From: an uncultured Dongia sp.
Lineage (GTDB): Bacteria > Pseudomonadota > Alphaproteobacteria > Dongiales > Dongiaceae
Length of the DNA: 64,000 nt
Direction: 5' to 3'
Assembly (NCBI RefSeq): GCF_936916975.1
Contig: NZ_CAKZGO010000016.1
Coordinates: 1-64,000, forward strand
The number at the start of each line of letters is the position of its first letter. The first letter of the stretch is position 1. Made by a program: the position numbers and the translations under genes. The notes below the pieces were generated by a model. It was not told the DNA's origin and made no database searches. It saw only the letters and a list, made by a program, of their open reading frames with translations. Shown here piece after piece: positions 20,431 through 28,391 of this stretch.

Positions 20431-20450
20431 GCCGGCTCTAGAACGGCGTT
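20421..20450. repeat. Perfect inverted repeat at the end of the lytic transglycosylase gene
   Basis: AACGCCGT (20421-20428) and ACGGCGTT (20443-20450) are exact inverted repeats, with a further AGCCGGCT palindrome inside the loop. The left arm lies in the last codons of the transglycosylase gene. It lies between convergent genes and could form a transcript-ending hairpin, but there is no T run on either side. Confidence 0.4.
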
Positions 20451-20504
20451 GCCGGGCATGCTCTGGGGATCAGGTGCAGATGCCAAATTACGACCAGCAA
20501 GTCT

Positions 20505-21722
20505 CTAAATAATCTTCCGTTCCCGCAACCCGGCGATCTCGTCATCCTCCAAGGATAGCAGCTCACGTAGGACCGTGTCGGTATCCTGGCCGCAGACCGG
20601 CGGTGCTAGGCGGTAATCGACCGGCGTCTCCGAGAGTTTGATCGGACTGCCGATGAGGTCGACATGGCCGGAACCGGCCGCAGAATGCGGCATTGAGATT
20701 TTCATCTCGCGAGCCAGCACCTGTGGGTCCTTGAAGACCTGATCGATATTGTTGACGGGCCCCACGGGGACCCCCAGCGCATTGAGGCCGTCGATCCAAT
20801 ATTGCTGGGGCTTCTGTTCGGTCAACGCATTGATCATTTCATAGATCAGCACGCGGTTGCGGACGCGGGCGGGGTTGGTGACGAAGCGTTCGTCCTTCGC
20901 CCATTCGGGGACACCGGCGAACTGGCAGAACTTCTCGAACTGGCTGTCATTGCCAACCGCCAGGATGAAGAAGCCGTCCGCGCAGCGTACGACAGAGTAG
21001 GGCACAATGTTGGGATGTTCATTGCCGAGCCGCTTCGGTACTTCACCGGAGGTGAGATAGTGTAGGCCAACATTGGCGAGGTAGCCGACCTGCGCGTCGA
21101 GGAGGCTCATATCGCAGAACTGGCCGCGGCCCGAGATCTGACGATGATGGAGGGCTGCCAGGATCGCAACGGTCGAATAAATACCGCAGACGATATCGGT
21201 GATGGCGACGCCGACCTTTGTCGGTTGTCCGGCGGGATCGCCAGTGACGCTCATGATGCCGCCCATACCTTGGGCCAGGAAATCGTAACCTGCCAGCGGC
21301 GCATAGGGGCCGGTCTGGCCGAAGCCGGTGATCGAGCAGTAGATGAGGCGTGGGAAATCGTATTTGATCTGTTCGTAGCTGAGGCCATAACGGGCCATGT
21401 CGCCAACCTTGAAATTCTCGACGAAGATATCGGAACGACCGATCAGGCGTTTAGCCAGCGCCTGCCCCTCAGGCTTTGAAACATCCAAAGTGACGGACCG
21501 CTTGTTGCGGTTGATCGAGAGATAGTAGCCGCTTTCATGGGTATCCTTGCCGGCCGCATCCTTGACGAAGGGTGGCCCCCATTTCCGCGTATCGTCACCG
21601 GAACCCGGCCGCTCGATCTTGATCACGTCGGCGCCGAGATCGCCCAGGATCTGCGTCGCTGTCGGCCCCGCCAGAATGCGGCTCAAATCGAAAACACGAA
21701 TACCGGCGAGTGGTCCAGACAT
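20505..21722 (-). CDS. CaiB/BaiF (class III) CoA transferase
   Basis: A 405-residue CoA transferase of family III, which moves CoA between acyl groups; the acceptor is unknown. The family N-terminus (GPLAGIRVFDLSRILAGP), GADVIKIERPGSGD and NKRSVTLDV are present. The catalytic Asp is expected in CDMSLLDAQ. C-terminal GVPVGPVNNIDQVF is also typical. I start at the ATG at 21722 (MSGPLAG); an in-frame ATG at 21737 would add five residues but lies inside the arm of a strong inverted repeat. The phytase-like gene lies upstream, with that repeat between them. Confidence 0.9.
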   Translation of the reverse strand: MSGPLAGIRVFDLSRILAGPTATQILGDLGADVIKIERPGSGDDTRKWGPPFVKDAAGKDTHESGYYLSINRNKRSVTLDVSKPEGQALAKRLIGRSDIFVENFKVGDMARYGLSYEQIKYDFPRLIYCSITGFGQTGPYAPLAGYDFLAQGMGGIMSVTGDPAGQPTKVGVAITDIVCGIYSTVAILAALHHRQISGRGQFCDMSLLDAQVGYLANVGLHYLTSGEVPKRLGNEHPNIVPYSVVRCADGFFILAVGNDSQFEKFCQFAGVPEWAKDERFVTNPARVRNRVLIYEMINALTEQKPQQYWIDGLNALGVPVGPVNNIDQVFKDPQVLAREMKISMPHSAAGSGHVDLIGSPIKLSETPVDYRLAPPVCGQDTDTVLRELLSLEDDEIAGLRERKII

Positions 21723-21728
21723 GAAAAT

Positions 21729-21761
21729 CCCCGACATTGATTGTTCGCGTCAATGTCGGGG
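21729..21761. repeat. 12-bp perfect inverted repeat between the phytase-like gene and the CoA transferase gene
   Basis: CCCCGACATTGA (21729-21740) and TCAATGTCGGGG (21750-21761) are exact inverted repeats with a 9-base spacer. Read on the minus strand, the hairpin is followed by ATTTTC and then the CoA transferase ATG. It could be an intrinsic terminator for the upstream gene, an attenuator, or an operator. Confidence 0.6.
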
Positions 21762-21795
21762 GCGGTGCGCTCAAAAGCAAGCTGGATTTGGCGTT

Positions 21796-22938
21796 TCAAA
21801 TCACCGGCACGGGCAGTCTAAGCCGCAGGATCTTCGTCCGTGCGCCCTCGATCCCGAAATCATTGTCGTTGATGATCACCAGCGTATCCGGCGGGATGAT
21901 CGCAACACCCTCGATCTTGCTGGGAATATCATCGCGTTCGGTGCTGTCCAGCCATTTGACCTTGGCGAGCGGCGTAACACTTGCGTGGGCCGGGTCGATC
22001 TGCTCAAGGCTGGGCGAGGTGGCGATGTCGTCCCATTTCGACCCCAATATGTCGCTGCCGCTGGCCAGATTGACGGCATATAGCTTGGTGGTATGCGTTA
22101 CGCGCTCCAGGACGACCAGCTTGTCCGGGCCGAGCGCGGATAGCTCGCTGATGCGTACATCGGATTGCTTGTTGGCGCCAGTATCGTCCGTGAAGTCGGT
22201 ATGAGGTTCCAGTTCATAGATGTACTCGGCCATCGGCTGCCCGGTTGCAGTCTCGATCTTGAACAGGCGTATGGCCTTGGCACGCTTGTAGGCAGCGACA
22301 TCCGGGTTGGCGAGCGGGTTCTGCATCACGGCATAGAGATGCTTCTCGTCCGGTGAGACGGCGATGCCTTCAAAGCCGCGGTTGAGGTGGCGCCTGGCAA
22401 GGATCGCCGGCAGAGTTTCGCGGATCCGATAGCTGGCATCCGCGAGATCGCCTGCAAGGCCGTGCGGCACCAGCCGTTCGATGATCCGTCCATCCGCTGC
22501 CACATGCACCAGGCTCGGCGCATATTCGTCGGCCAACCAGAACGTGCCGTCGGACAGCCGCACGAGCCCCTCGGTATCGAGGCCGTTGGGATCGAAGGGC
22601 AGGCGCGCGCCATCCTTGTCATAGGCGAGCTCGGTCTTCGCAACTTTGAGCGGGTTGGGCAGGCCAGTGATCGGCCTGCCAGCTGCGTCACAGATGTTGA
22701 TCATCTGCGTGAGGCGGAATTTGCCATCGGTCCCAAGTTCGATGCGTTGGATCGACGGCACAAATGCCGGCTGGGGGAAGGTCTTTGCGGTCGACTCGTC
22801 GCGGTCGATATTGGGGCCGCGATCGGTCACCGAATAGAAGACGTTATCCAGGTCACCCGGCATGTGGAACAGCGAGCTGCCGATGCCCCGCGTCAGCGTC
22901 GGCCCCAGGGAGAGGGCAGGATCGTCGCTGGTGAAAAT
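21796..22938 (-). CDS. Phytase-like esterase family protein, probable ATT start
   Basis: About 380 residues of the family annotated as esterase-like activity of phytase. Landmarks are FYSVTDRGPNIDRD, GLDTEGLVRLSDGTFWLADEYAPSLV, NRGFEGIAVSPDEKHLYAVMQNPL and the C-terminal SKIEGVAIIPPDTLVIINDND, consistent with a beta-propeller. The first ATG in frame is at 22863, but conserved-looking sequence (LTRGIGSSLFH) continues upstream of it to a stop inside ruvX, with no ATG, GTG or TTG. An ATT at 22938 sits 7 bases after AAGGAGGG, just past the ruvX stop, and gives MFTSDDPALSLGP. I take this as the start; a CTG or a sequencing error are alternatives. No signal peptide is visible from that start, so the location is unclear. 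Confidence 0.75.
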   Translation of the reverse strand: MFTSDDPALSLGPTLTRGIGSSLFHMPGDLDNVFYSVTDRGPNIDRDESTAKTFPQPAFVPSIQRIELGTDGKFRLTQMINICDAAGRPITGLPNPLKVAKTELAYDKDGARLPFDPNGLDTEGLVRLSDGTFWLADEYAPSLVHVAADGRIIERLVPHGLAGDLADASYRIRETLPAILARRHLNRGFEGIAVSPDEKHLYAVMQNPLANPDVAAYKRAKAIRLFKIETATGQPMAEYIYELEPHTDFTDDTGANKQSDVRISELSALGPDKLVVLERVTHTTKLYAVNLASGSDILGSKWDDIATSPSLEQIDPAHASVTPLAKVKWLDSTERDDIPSKIEGVAIIPPDTLVIINDNDFGIEGARTKILRLRLPVPVI

Positions 22939-22945
22939 CTCCGGT

Positions 22946-22953
22946 CCCTCCTT
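22946..22953 (-). promoter_or_regulatory. Strong Shine-Dalgarno ahead of an ATT codon
   Basis: Read on the minus strand, AAGGAGGG begins three bases after the ruvX TAA and is followed, 7 bases on, by ATT TTC ACC AGC in the phytase-like frame. This nearly perfect site at ideal spacing decides the start of the downstream gene despite the lack of a standard start codon. Confidence 0.6.
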
Positions 22954-22955
22954 GA

Positions 22956-23417
22956 TTATCGCTTCAGACTGTCGAGCGCACCTTGCAGGATGAACGCCGC
23001 CGCCGATTGGTCAACGATTTTTGCACGCTTGGCCCGGCTCACGTCAGCAAACAGCATGTCCCTTGTGACGGCGACAGTCGAGAGCCGCTCATCCCAGAAG
23101 GTCATCGGCATGTCGCGTATCTTGGCGAGGTTGCTGGCGAACTGCCGCACGGATTGGCAGCGTGGCCCTTCCGAACCGTCCATGTTGAGCGGCAAGCCGA
23201 TGACAAGCCCACCCACTTGACGCTCGTCGATCAGCTTCAGCAAGGCCTTTGAATCCTCGGCAAACTTCGTCCGGCGGATGGTCGTGATCGGAGTGGCGAT
23301 CATATGCCCGGGATCGCTTACCGCGACGCCGATGGTCTTCTCGCCCAAATCCAATCCCATCAACCGGCCGTGACGGGACAGGAGTGTGGTTACTTCCTGA
23401 ATCGAGGCAATAATCAC
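22956..23417 (-). CDS. ruvX: RuvX/YqgF, RNase H-fold pre-16S rRNA nuclease
   Basis: A 153-residue RNase H-like nuclease linked to processing of the 5' end of pre-16S rRNA and formerly called a putative Holliday junction resolvase. The first catalytic Asp is in GRLMGLDLGEKTIGVAVSD; VIGLPLNMDGSEG and FWDERLSTVAV follow, and the last acidic residue is in KIVDQSAAAFILQ. It starts with a GTG at 23417 that overlaps the stop of the upstream flavoenzyme gene by four bases (GTGA), so translation is probably coupled. Confidence 0.94.
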   Translation of the reverse strand: MIIASIQEVTTLLSRHGRLMGLDLGEKTIGVAVSDPGHMIATPITTIRRTKFAEDSKALLKLIDERQVGGLVIGLPLNMDGSEGPRCQSVRQFASNLAKIRDMPMTFWDERLSTVAVTRDMLFADVSRAKRAKIVDQSAAAFILQGALDSLKR

Positions 23418-25486
23418 GGCAGCAACTCGACCATCTCACGTTTGAAAGGCAGCGCGTCGCCGATGTCCGGCGCGTCGAACTCCTCGGCATAGCGCCGTCC
23501 GGCATAGGTCGCAGCCGCGATGGTCGACGGCGCCCAGCAATCGCCGATGCCTTTCACATTGCTGATGCCGGCATCAAGCCAATCCCGTTCGCGGGCTTTG
23601 AGATCGAGATAGAGTTGGTCGAGCGGCAGCCGGGCTGTCACCAGCACCAGCCCATCCGCCGGAAATTGGCGAATCTTACCGGTAAAGACACATGCCAGCT
23701 CCATGTGATCGGCATGAGCTGCGGCGACGACATGGCTGACGATTACCTCGACTCCCATGTTGAGGAGGCGGGCCTGGATCTTGTCCTGCTCCAGCGTATT
23801 GCGGGTCCAGGTCGAGACCTCCGGCGCCGGTGTCACCAGGGTCACTTGGTGCCCCGCCTTCACCAGCAGCTCGGCGCAGATCCCACCCATGTAATAGTGG
23901 TCGTCGTCGTAGAGCACGATGCGCCGGCCGGCGGGACGCTGTCCCGCCATGAGGTCGTCCGGGGTCAGGACGGTGACATCTGCCGCCACTGGAAGCGCAG
24001 ACAGGTGATGGTGCGCGACACCATCACGTCGCCAGACACTGCCGGTCGCGACGACCACTTGGTCGAAGCCGAACTCCAGGACCTGCGCCGCATCCAGTTT
24101 GCTGTCGAGATAGACGCTGACATTGGGCGTCTTGTTGATCTGCCCGACCCGCCAATCGCGCACACGGCCCCAGGCGCTTAAGGTTGGCAGACGGCATTCG
24201 CGGGCAACACGGCCGCCGAGTTCGGTACCGGCCTCCGCAAGAGCGACCTCATAGCCGCGCTGACCGAGCGCACGTGCCGCTTCAAGGCCTGCGGGGCCGG
24301 CGCCGATGACGAGAACGCGAGACTCGCTTTCGCGGATGCGGATGAATTCCGGATGCCAGCCTTTGCGCCATTCCTCGCCCATGGCGGGATTCTGTGTGCA
24401 GCGGCTGGGCGACATGGTCATGTCACCGGAGACGCAGATGTTGCAGCCGATGCATTCGCGGATGTCGTCGATGCGGCCTTCGTCGATTTTGAGCGGCAGG
24501 AACGGATCGGCGATCGAGGGGCGCGCCGCGCCGATAAGATCAAGAATGCCCGACTTCACCTGGCGCACCATGAGATCGGGCGAGGTGAAACGACCGACGC
24601 CGACCACCGGCTTGGTGGTAAGGCGTTTGATGCCGCGCACGAATTCTTCCTCGGCACCTTCTTCCGTGAAACGCGAGGTCCGGGAATCGTTGCTCCAGTC
24701 AGAGAGGGTAACGTCCCAAAGGTCCGGCGTTTCCGCCATGCGACCGATCACGTCCTCGATCTCGGCGGTGTGAAGGCCGCTTTCGCCCATCAGCTCGTCG
24801 ACGGCGATACGGACCGCAACCGCCGCTTTGTCGCCGACGGCATCGACCGTGTCCTCGGTGATTTCGCGCAGCAGGCGCATGCGGTTCTCCAGGCTGCCGC
24901 CATATTCGTCGGAGCGCTGGTTGAACCGGCGGGAGAGGAAATGCTGAATGATAGAAAAGCCGTGTGCTGCATAGACGTAGACAATGTCAAAGTCGGCACG
25001 TTTGGCGCGGATGGCCGCGTTCTTATGCCAGCGGCGCAAATTCTTGATATCTTGCCCATCCATCGCTCGCGCCTGAACGGGGTCATAATAGAAGGTGGCG
25101 ATCGGCAGATGAGAAGGGCCGAGCGGCACCTCGCGGGTATAGTTGTTGGAGCCGTTGGGGCCGTTATAGGCAAGCTCAATTCCCGCCAACGCATTCTCGG
25201 CATGGATCGCTTCGCTCATCTTGGCGAGGGCAGGGATGTCGCGGTCGTCCCACAGACGCAGTTCGATGAACGGCGTGATCTCGGAGGTGTGGTGGATCTC
25301 GGCCTGTTCAGTACACAACACCCCCCAGCCACCGGCCGCCTTGTTGCCGCGCATCTTGGCCACCGCGGACGGGTCGCGATAGCCTTGCCCATTGCAATGC
25401 GGCACCTGATAGAAGCGGTTCTTGGCCGTGACGGGCCCGATCTTTACGGGCTCGAACAGGATATCGTACCGCGGATCACGCGCCAT
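23414..25486 (-). CDS. Trimethylamine/dimethylamine-dehydrogenase-like Fe-S flavoprotein
   Basis: A 690-residue old-yellow-enzyme-family protein colinear with trimethylamine dehydrogenase. The N-terminal barrel begins ARDPRYDILFEPVKIGP, and NRFYQVPHC keeps the Cys that binds FMN covalently. VYVYAAHG holds the active-site His. The 4Fe-4S motif is CIGCNICVSG plus the Cys in SRCTQNP. The C-terminal half has an ADP-binding fold (VLVIGAGPAGLEAARALG) and a second Rossmann region. Residues of the amine-binding bowl differ from the trimethylamine enzyme, so a different amine is likely. Start is the ATG at 25486; an in-frame upstream extension to 25720 shadows the flavin reductase gene. Confidence 0.88.
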   Translation of the reverse strand: MARDPRYDILFEPVKIGPVTAKNRFYQVPHCNGQGYRDPSAVAKMRGNKAAGGWGVLCTEQAEIHHTSEITPFIELRLWDDRDIPALAKMSEAIHAENALAGIELAYNGPNGSNNYTREVPLGPSHLPIATFYYDPVQARAMDGQDIKNLRRWHKNAAIRAKRADFDIVYVYAAHGFSIIQHFLSRRFNQRSDEYGGSLENRMRLLREITEDTVDAVGDKAAVAVRIAVDELMGESGLHTAEIEDVIGRMAETPDLWDVTLSDWSNDSRTSRFTEEGAEEEFVRGIKRLTTKPVVGVGRFTSPDLMVRQVKSGILDLIGAARPSIADPFLPLKIDEGRIDDIRECIGCNICVSGDMTMSPSRCTQNPAMGEEWRKGWHPEFIRIRESESRVLVIGAGPAGLEAARALGQRGYEVALAEAGTELGGRVARECRLPTLSAWGRVRDWRVGQINKTPNVSVYLDSKLDAAQVLEFGFDQVVVATGSVWRRDGVAHHHLSALPVAADVTVLTPDDLMAGQRPAGRRIVLYDDDHYYMGGICAELLVKAGHQVTLVTPAPEVSTWTRNTLEQDKIQARLLNMGVEVIVSHVVAAAHADHMELACVFTGKIRQFPADGLVLVTARLPLDQLYLDLKARERDWLDAGISNVKGIGDCWAPSTIAAATYAGRRYAEEFDAPDIGDALPFKREMVELLP

Positions 25487-25524
25487 TTTTTTCAAACGCC
25501 TTGAATACGGACCGATGCGGTTGA

Positions 25525-26058
25525 TCAGTCTGACAGGGGCCCGGGGGCGAGATAGGTTCGGTCGCAATAGACCAACGGCTTCACATTGCGATGGGCAGCC
25601 CCCACGACGCGGCCGATGAAGATGGTGTGCGAGCCGGCCTCGACGATGTCGTGAATGACGCAATCGAGATTGGCCACCGCATCGACCAGGGCCGGCGCCG
25701 CGGTGGTGAGCGTCATCCATTCGGCAGTTGAGAAATCGAAGGGCTGGCCATTGCTCGGGCGGCCGGCAAAAGTGTTGGCAAGCTCGCTTTGCTCGGCGCT
25801 GAGGGCATTAATGCAGAAGACGCCGTTCTGGCGGATGGCGGCGACCGACGGGCTGCGGCGGTTGACGCAGGCCAGCAGCAAGGGTGGCTCGGCCGAGACG
25901 GCGGTCATGGCGCTGACGGTCACACCGGTCTTCCCGCCAGGGCCATCGGACGTCACCAGGTTGACCGCAGCGGCCTGCACACGCATGGCGCCGACGAAGG
26001 TCTCCACGTCGACTCCGTCCAGCACCGTTTCGCTAAGGTCGACCAGAACTTTGGTCAT
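25525..26058 (-). CDS. Flavin reductase-like FMN-binding protein
   Basis: A 177-residue split-barrel flavin reductase of the HpaC/DIM6 group, which supplies reduced flavin to partner monooxygenases. Family blocks: AAAVNLVTSDG, GVTVSAMTAVSAEPPLLLACVN, NGVFCINALSAEQ and SHTIFIGRVVGAA. The ATG at 26058 follows GAGGAATTGAATTG; a TTG one codon earlier is possible. It lies 38 bases upstream of the trimethylamine-dehydrogenase-like gene on the same strand and probably shares its transcript. No obvious two-component monooxygenase is adjacent, so it may serve that flavoenzyme or act elsewhere. Confidence 0.88.
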   Translation of the reverse strand: MTKVLVDLSETVLDGVDVETFVGAMRVQAAAVNLVTSDGPGGKTGVTVSAMTAVSAEPPLLLACVNRRSPSVAAIRQNGVFCINALSAEQSELANTFAGRPSNGQPFDFSTAEWMTLTTAAPALVDAVANLDCVIHDIVEAGSHTIFIGRVVGAAHRNVKPLVYCDRTYLAPGPLSD

Positions 26059-26208
26059 CAATTCAATTCCTCACTTCAACCCCATATAGCACCTGCCGAT
26101 ATCACTCCGGGGCCGATTCCATCTCGTAAAATCGATCATGGGAGACAGTCTGCAATAGGGGAAGGTATTTAGGAAATCGAATTCATCGAGGGTCGGTATT
26201 AAGTTTTT

Positions 26209-27657
26209 CTATTCTGCCGGCGAGCCGGACCGGACCAAAGCTGCGTGGCGGGCGCCCGAACGCAGGAAAACCAGGGCTGCGAGGGTCGCAAGGACTGCAA
26301 TCAGCGCGCCGCCGCCGAATACGCCGAGGGAGCCGTGGGCCACAATTTCGGTCGTCAGCGGACCGGCAAAGCCGGCGGCATTGCCAATGAGACCCGCCGC
26401 CGCCGCCCCGATGGCGCCACCCAGGCATTCCAGGGTCGGGATCGCGGTCGCGGTCGCATCTTCCTGGCCCTCTGGCGCAGCTGCCATGATCCGCTGGTTG
26501 ATGAAGGAATGTGAGATGCCGAAGCCGATCCCGACGAAGGCCAGCGCGATGCCGACGTAAATGAGCGGGCCGCCGGTCATCGTGATCGATTGGACGGCGA
26601 GACCGAAGGCAAGCGCTGCGGGTCCAGCGAGGATGACTGTGCTGTGCCAGCGCGGCGGCAGCCACGCCACGGCAAGCGCGGAGGCGGACCAGGTGAGGGC
26701 ATGGATTGCCCCGAAATAGCCGGCCCAGGTGGGCGACAGGTCGCGATCCAGTTGCAGGAGATAGGGCGTGTAGACGAACACACCGGCCTCCGCCATCGGC
26801 ATCAGGATCAAGATCCAGAGGCCCAGCGAAACGCGATGGCGAAGGCTGGGAAACACCGTGGTGATGAGATGCGTTGCGGCATGACGGTCGAGCTTCAGCG
26901 CCAACGCCACGGCGGCGATGCCGGCAACGATCGCCAGCGCACCCAGGGTCGAACTGCCGATGCGGTCAGCTATCGCAATGCCGATAACGCCGATGGCCAG
27001 CAGGGAAACCCGCAGCAGCGGCGGCTTGCCGACGAAGATCCGTTCATGCTTGTCGCGCAGGATCATCCAGGCCAAGGCCTGCATCGGCAGCGGTAGCAGG
27101 GCGGCTCCCAAAAAAGCGACGCGCCAAGAGAACAGCTCGGTGAGGACACCGCCGACCAGTGGACCAAAGAAGACGGCGCCACCCCAGGTCGCCGCCAGTG
27201 TGCCGAAGACACGCGGGACGAGGCGATTGTCGAACAGCTCGCGCGTGATGACATACGAAAGCGCGATGAGCACGCCTTCACCGAGACCCTGGATGCAGCG
27301 GCCGGCGAGGATGAAGCCGACGGTGGGGGCCGTGGCCGAGACCAGCCCCCCGATCATCACGACGAAGCCGGCGCCCAACATCGCATTGCGGGCGCCATAA
27401 TGGCCTTTCAGCATCGCGGTGACGGCGCCGCCAAGGATCGTGGTCACTAGGTAGAGACTGCCGACCCAGCTTAAATATTCCGCGCCGCCAACCTCGCCGA
27501 TCGCGGTGGGCATAGCGGTGGCGGCCATGTACCAGATGACGGCATGAAGGCCGACGCCGAGATTGACCAAAGCGAGCGGCGCGATGTTCGCGCGCTGGAG
27601 GAGGCGAGGTGGGGCGTCGACTGCGCCGGCTGCCGAAGATGTGTGGGTTGCTGACAT
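26209..27657 (-). CDS. MFS transporter, drug/proton antiporter type
   Basis: A 482-residue integral membrane protein with 14 or so hydrophobic segments. The DHA-type pattern is visible: motif A-like MLKGHYGARNAMLGAG after segment 2, then GRCIQGLGEGVLIALSYVI and GPLVGGVLTELFSWRVAFL (motif C region). Substrate is not deducible. It is transcribed away from the SufR-like regulator at 27731 across a 73-base gap, which makes that regulator the likely controller. Confidence 0.88.
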   Translation of the reverse strand: MSATHTSSAAGAVDAPPRLLQRANIAPLALVNLGVGLHAVIWYMAATAMPTAIGEVGGAEYLSWVGSLYLVTTILGGAVTAMLKGHYGARNAMLGAGFVVMIGGLVSATAPTVGFILAGRCIQGLGEGVLIALSYVITRELFDNRLVPRVFGTLAATWGGAVFFGPLVGGVLTELFSWRVAFLGAALLPLPMQALAWMILRDKHERIFVGKPPLLRVSLLAIGVIGIAIADRIGSSTLGALAIVAGIAAVALALKLDRHAATHLITTVFPSLRHRVSLGLWILILMPMAEAGVFVYTPYLLQLDRDLSPTWAGYFGAIHALTWSASALAVAWLPPRWHSTVILAGPAALAFGLAVQSITMTGGPLIYVGIALAFVGIGFGISHSFINQRIMAAAPEGQEDATATAIPTLECLGGAIGAAAAGLIGNAAGFAGPLTTEIVAHGSLGVFGGGALIAVLATLAALVFLRSGARHAALVRSGSPAE

Positions 27658-27730
27658 GAGGCGGAACTTAGGAGGCGATCCTTGGAAAGTAAATGCTTTC
27701 TAAATTAGGTGCAGTGCGATATTTTGGGTC

Positions 27731-28357
27731 ATGGCAGATTTTGGTCCGACACGGGTTCTGGTAGTCCTGAAAGCCGAGGGGGCGCTCACCGCGTCCCGTA
27801 TCGGTACGCATCTCGACATGACAGCGGTGGGTGCGCGGCAGCATCTCAATCGGCTGTGCGCCGCCGGGCTGGTCACCTTTGAAGACCGGCGCCAAGCTAT
27901 CGGCCGGCCGCAGCGTCTATGGTCCCTGAGCGACCAGGGCCACGCCCATTTCGACGACCGCCACCGGGATCTCGCCAGCGAGTTGCTGGCTGCCATCATC
28001 ATCGCCAAGGGCGACGATGGCCTTGCTGACATCCTCGCTGCGCGCGAGGCGCAGCAACTGCAACGCTATCGCGCGACATTGGGGGCCGACGGATCGCTGG
28101 CGGATCGCGTCCGCCGTCTCACCGATCTCCGTCGCATTGATGGCTATATGGCAGAGTGCCGGCAGGACATGGATGGTGCCTGGCTGATGACCGAAAACCA
28201 CTGCCCGATCGCACAGGCGGCGAAGGCATGTTCAGGTCTGTGCGGGGCGGAACTGAAGCTGTTCCAGGACGTGATGGGCAAGGATGTCAGCGTCACGCGC
28301 ACCCAGCATATGCTGGGTGGCGATCGGTGCTGTGCATATCGGATTGAGGCAAGGTAA
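27731..28357 (+). CDS. Winged-helix regulator with Cys-rich, SufR-like sensor domain
   Basis: A 208-residue repressor-like protein. The N-terminal winged helix (MTAVGARQHLNRLCAAGLV, then RQAIGRPQRLWSLSDQG) has the DeoR/ArsR-like layout of SufR. The C-terminal half holds four or more clustered Cys: ENHCPIAQAAKACSGLCG and GGDRCCAYRI, matching the Fe-S-binding sensor region of SufR and related regulators. It should respond to iron-sulfur status, redox or a metal. It sits divergent from an MFS transporter, and not beside suf genes, so its regulon may be the transporter. The shared upstream gap includes GAAAG-N6-CTTTC at 27683-27698. Confidence 0.82.
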   Translation: MADFGPTRVLVVLKAEGALTASRIGTHLDMTAVGARQHLNRLCAAGLVTFEDRRQAIGRPQRLWSLSDQGHAHFDDRHRDLASELLAAIIIAKGDDGLADILAAREAQQLQRYRATLGADGSLADRVRRLTDLRRIDGYMAECRQDMDGAWLMTENHCPIAQAAKACSGLCGAELKLFQDVMGKDVSVTRTQHMLGGDRCCAYRIEAR

Positions 28358-28391
28358 GGCCTGCCTGAAATTGCCAAACCGTCCGAGAGCG

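Noticed and set aside
23414-25720. The 768-codon open frame as one protein with an extra 78 residues at the N-terminus.
   Set aside because: The extra part is basic and low-complexity and overlaps the flavin reductase gene antiphase on the same strand; the family N-terminus begins at the ATG at 25486.
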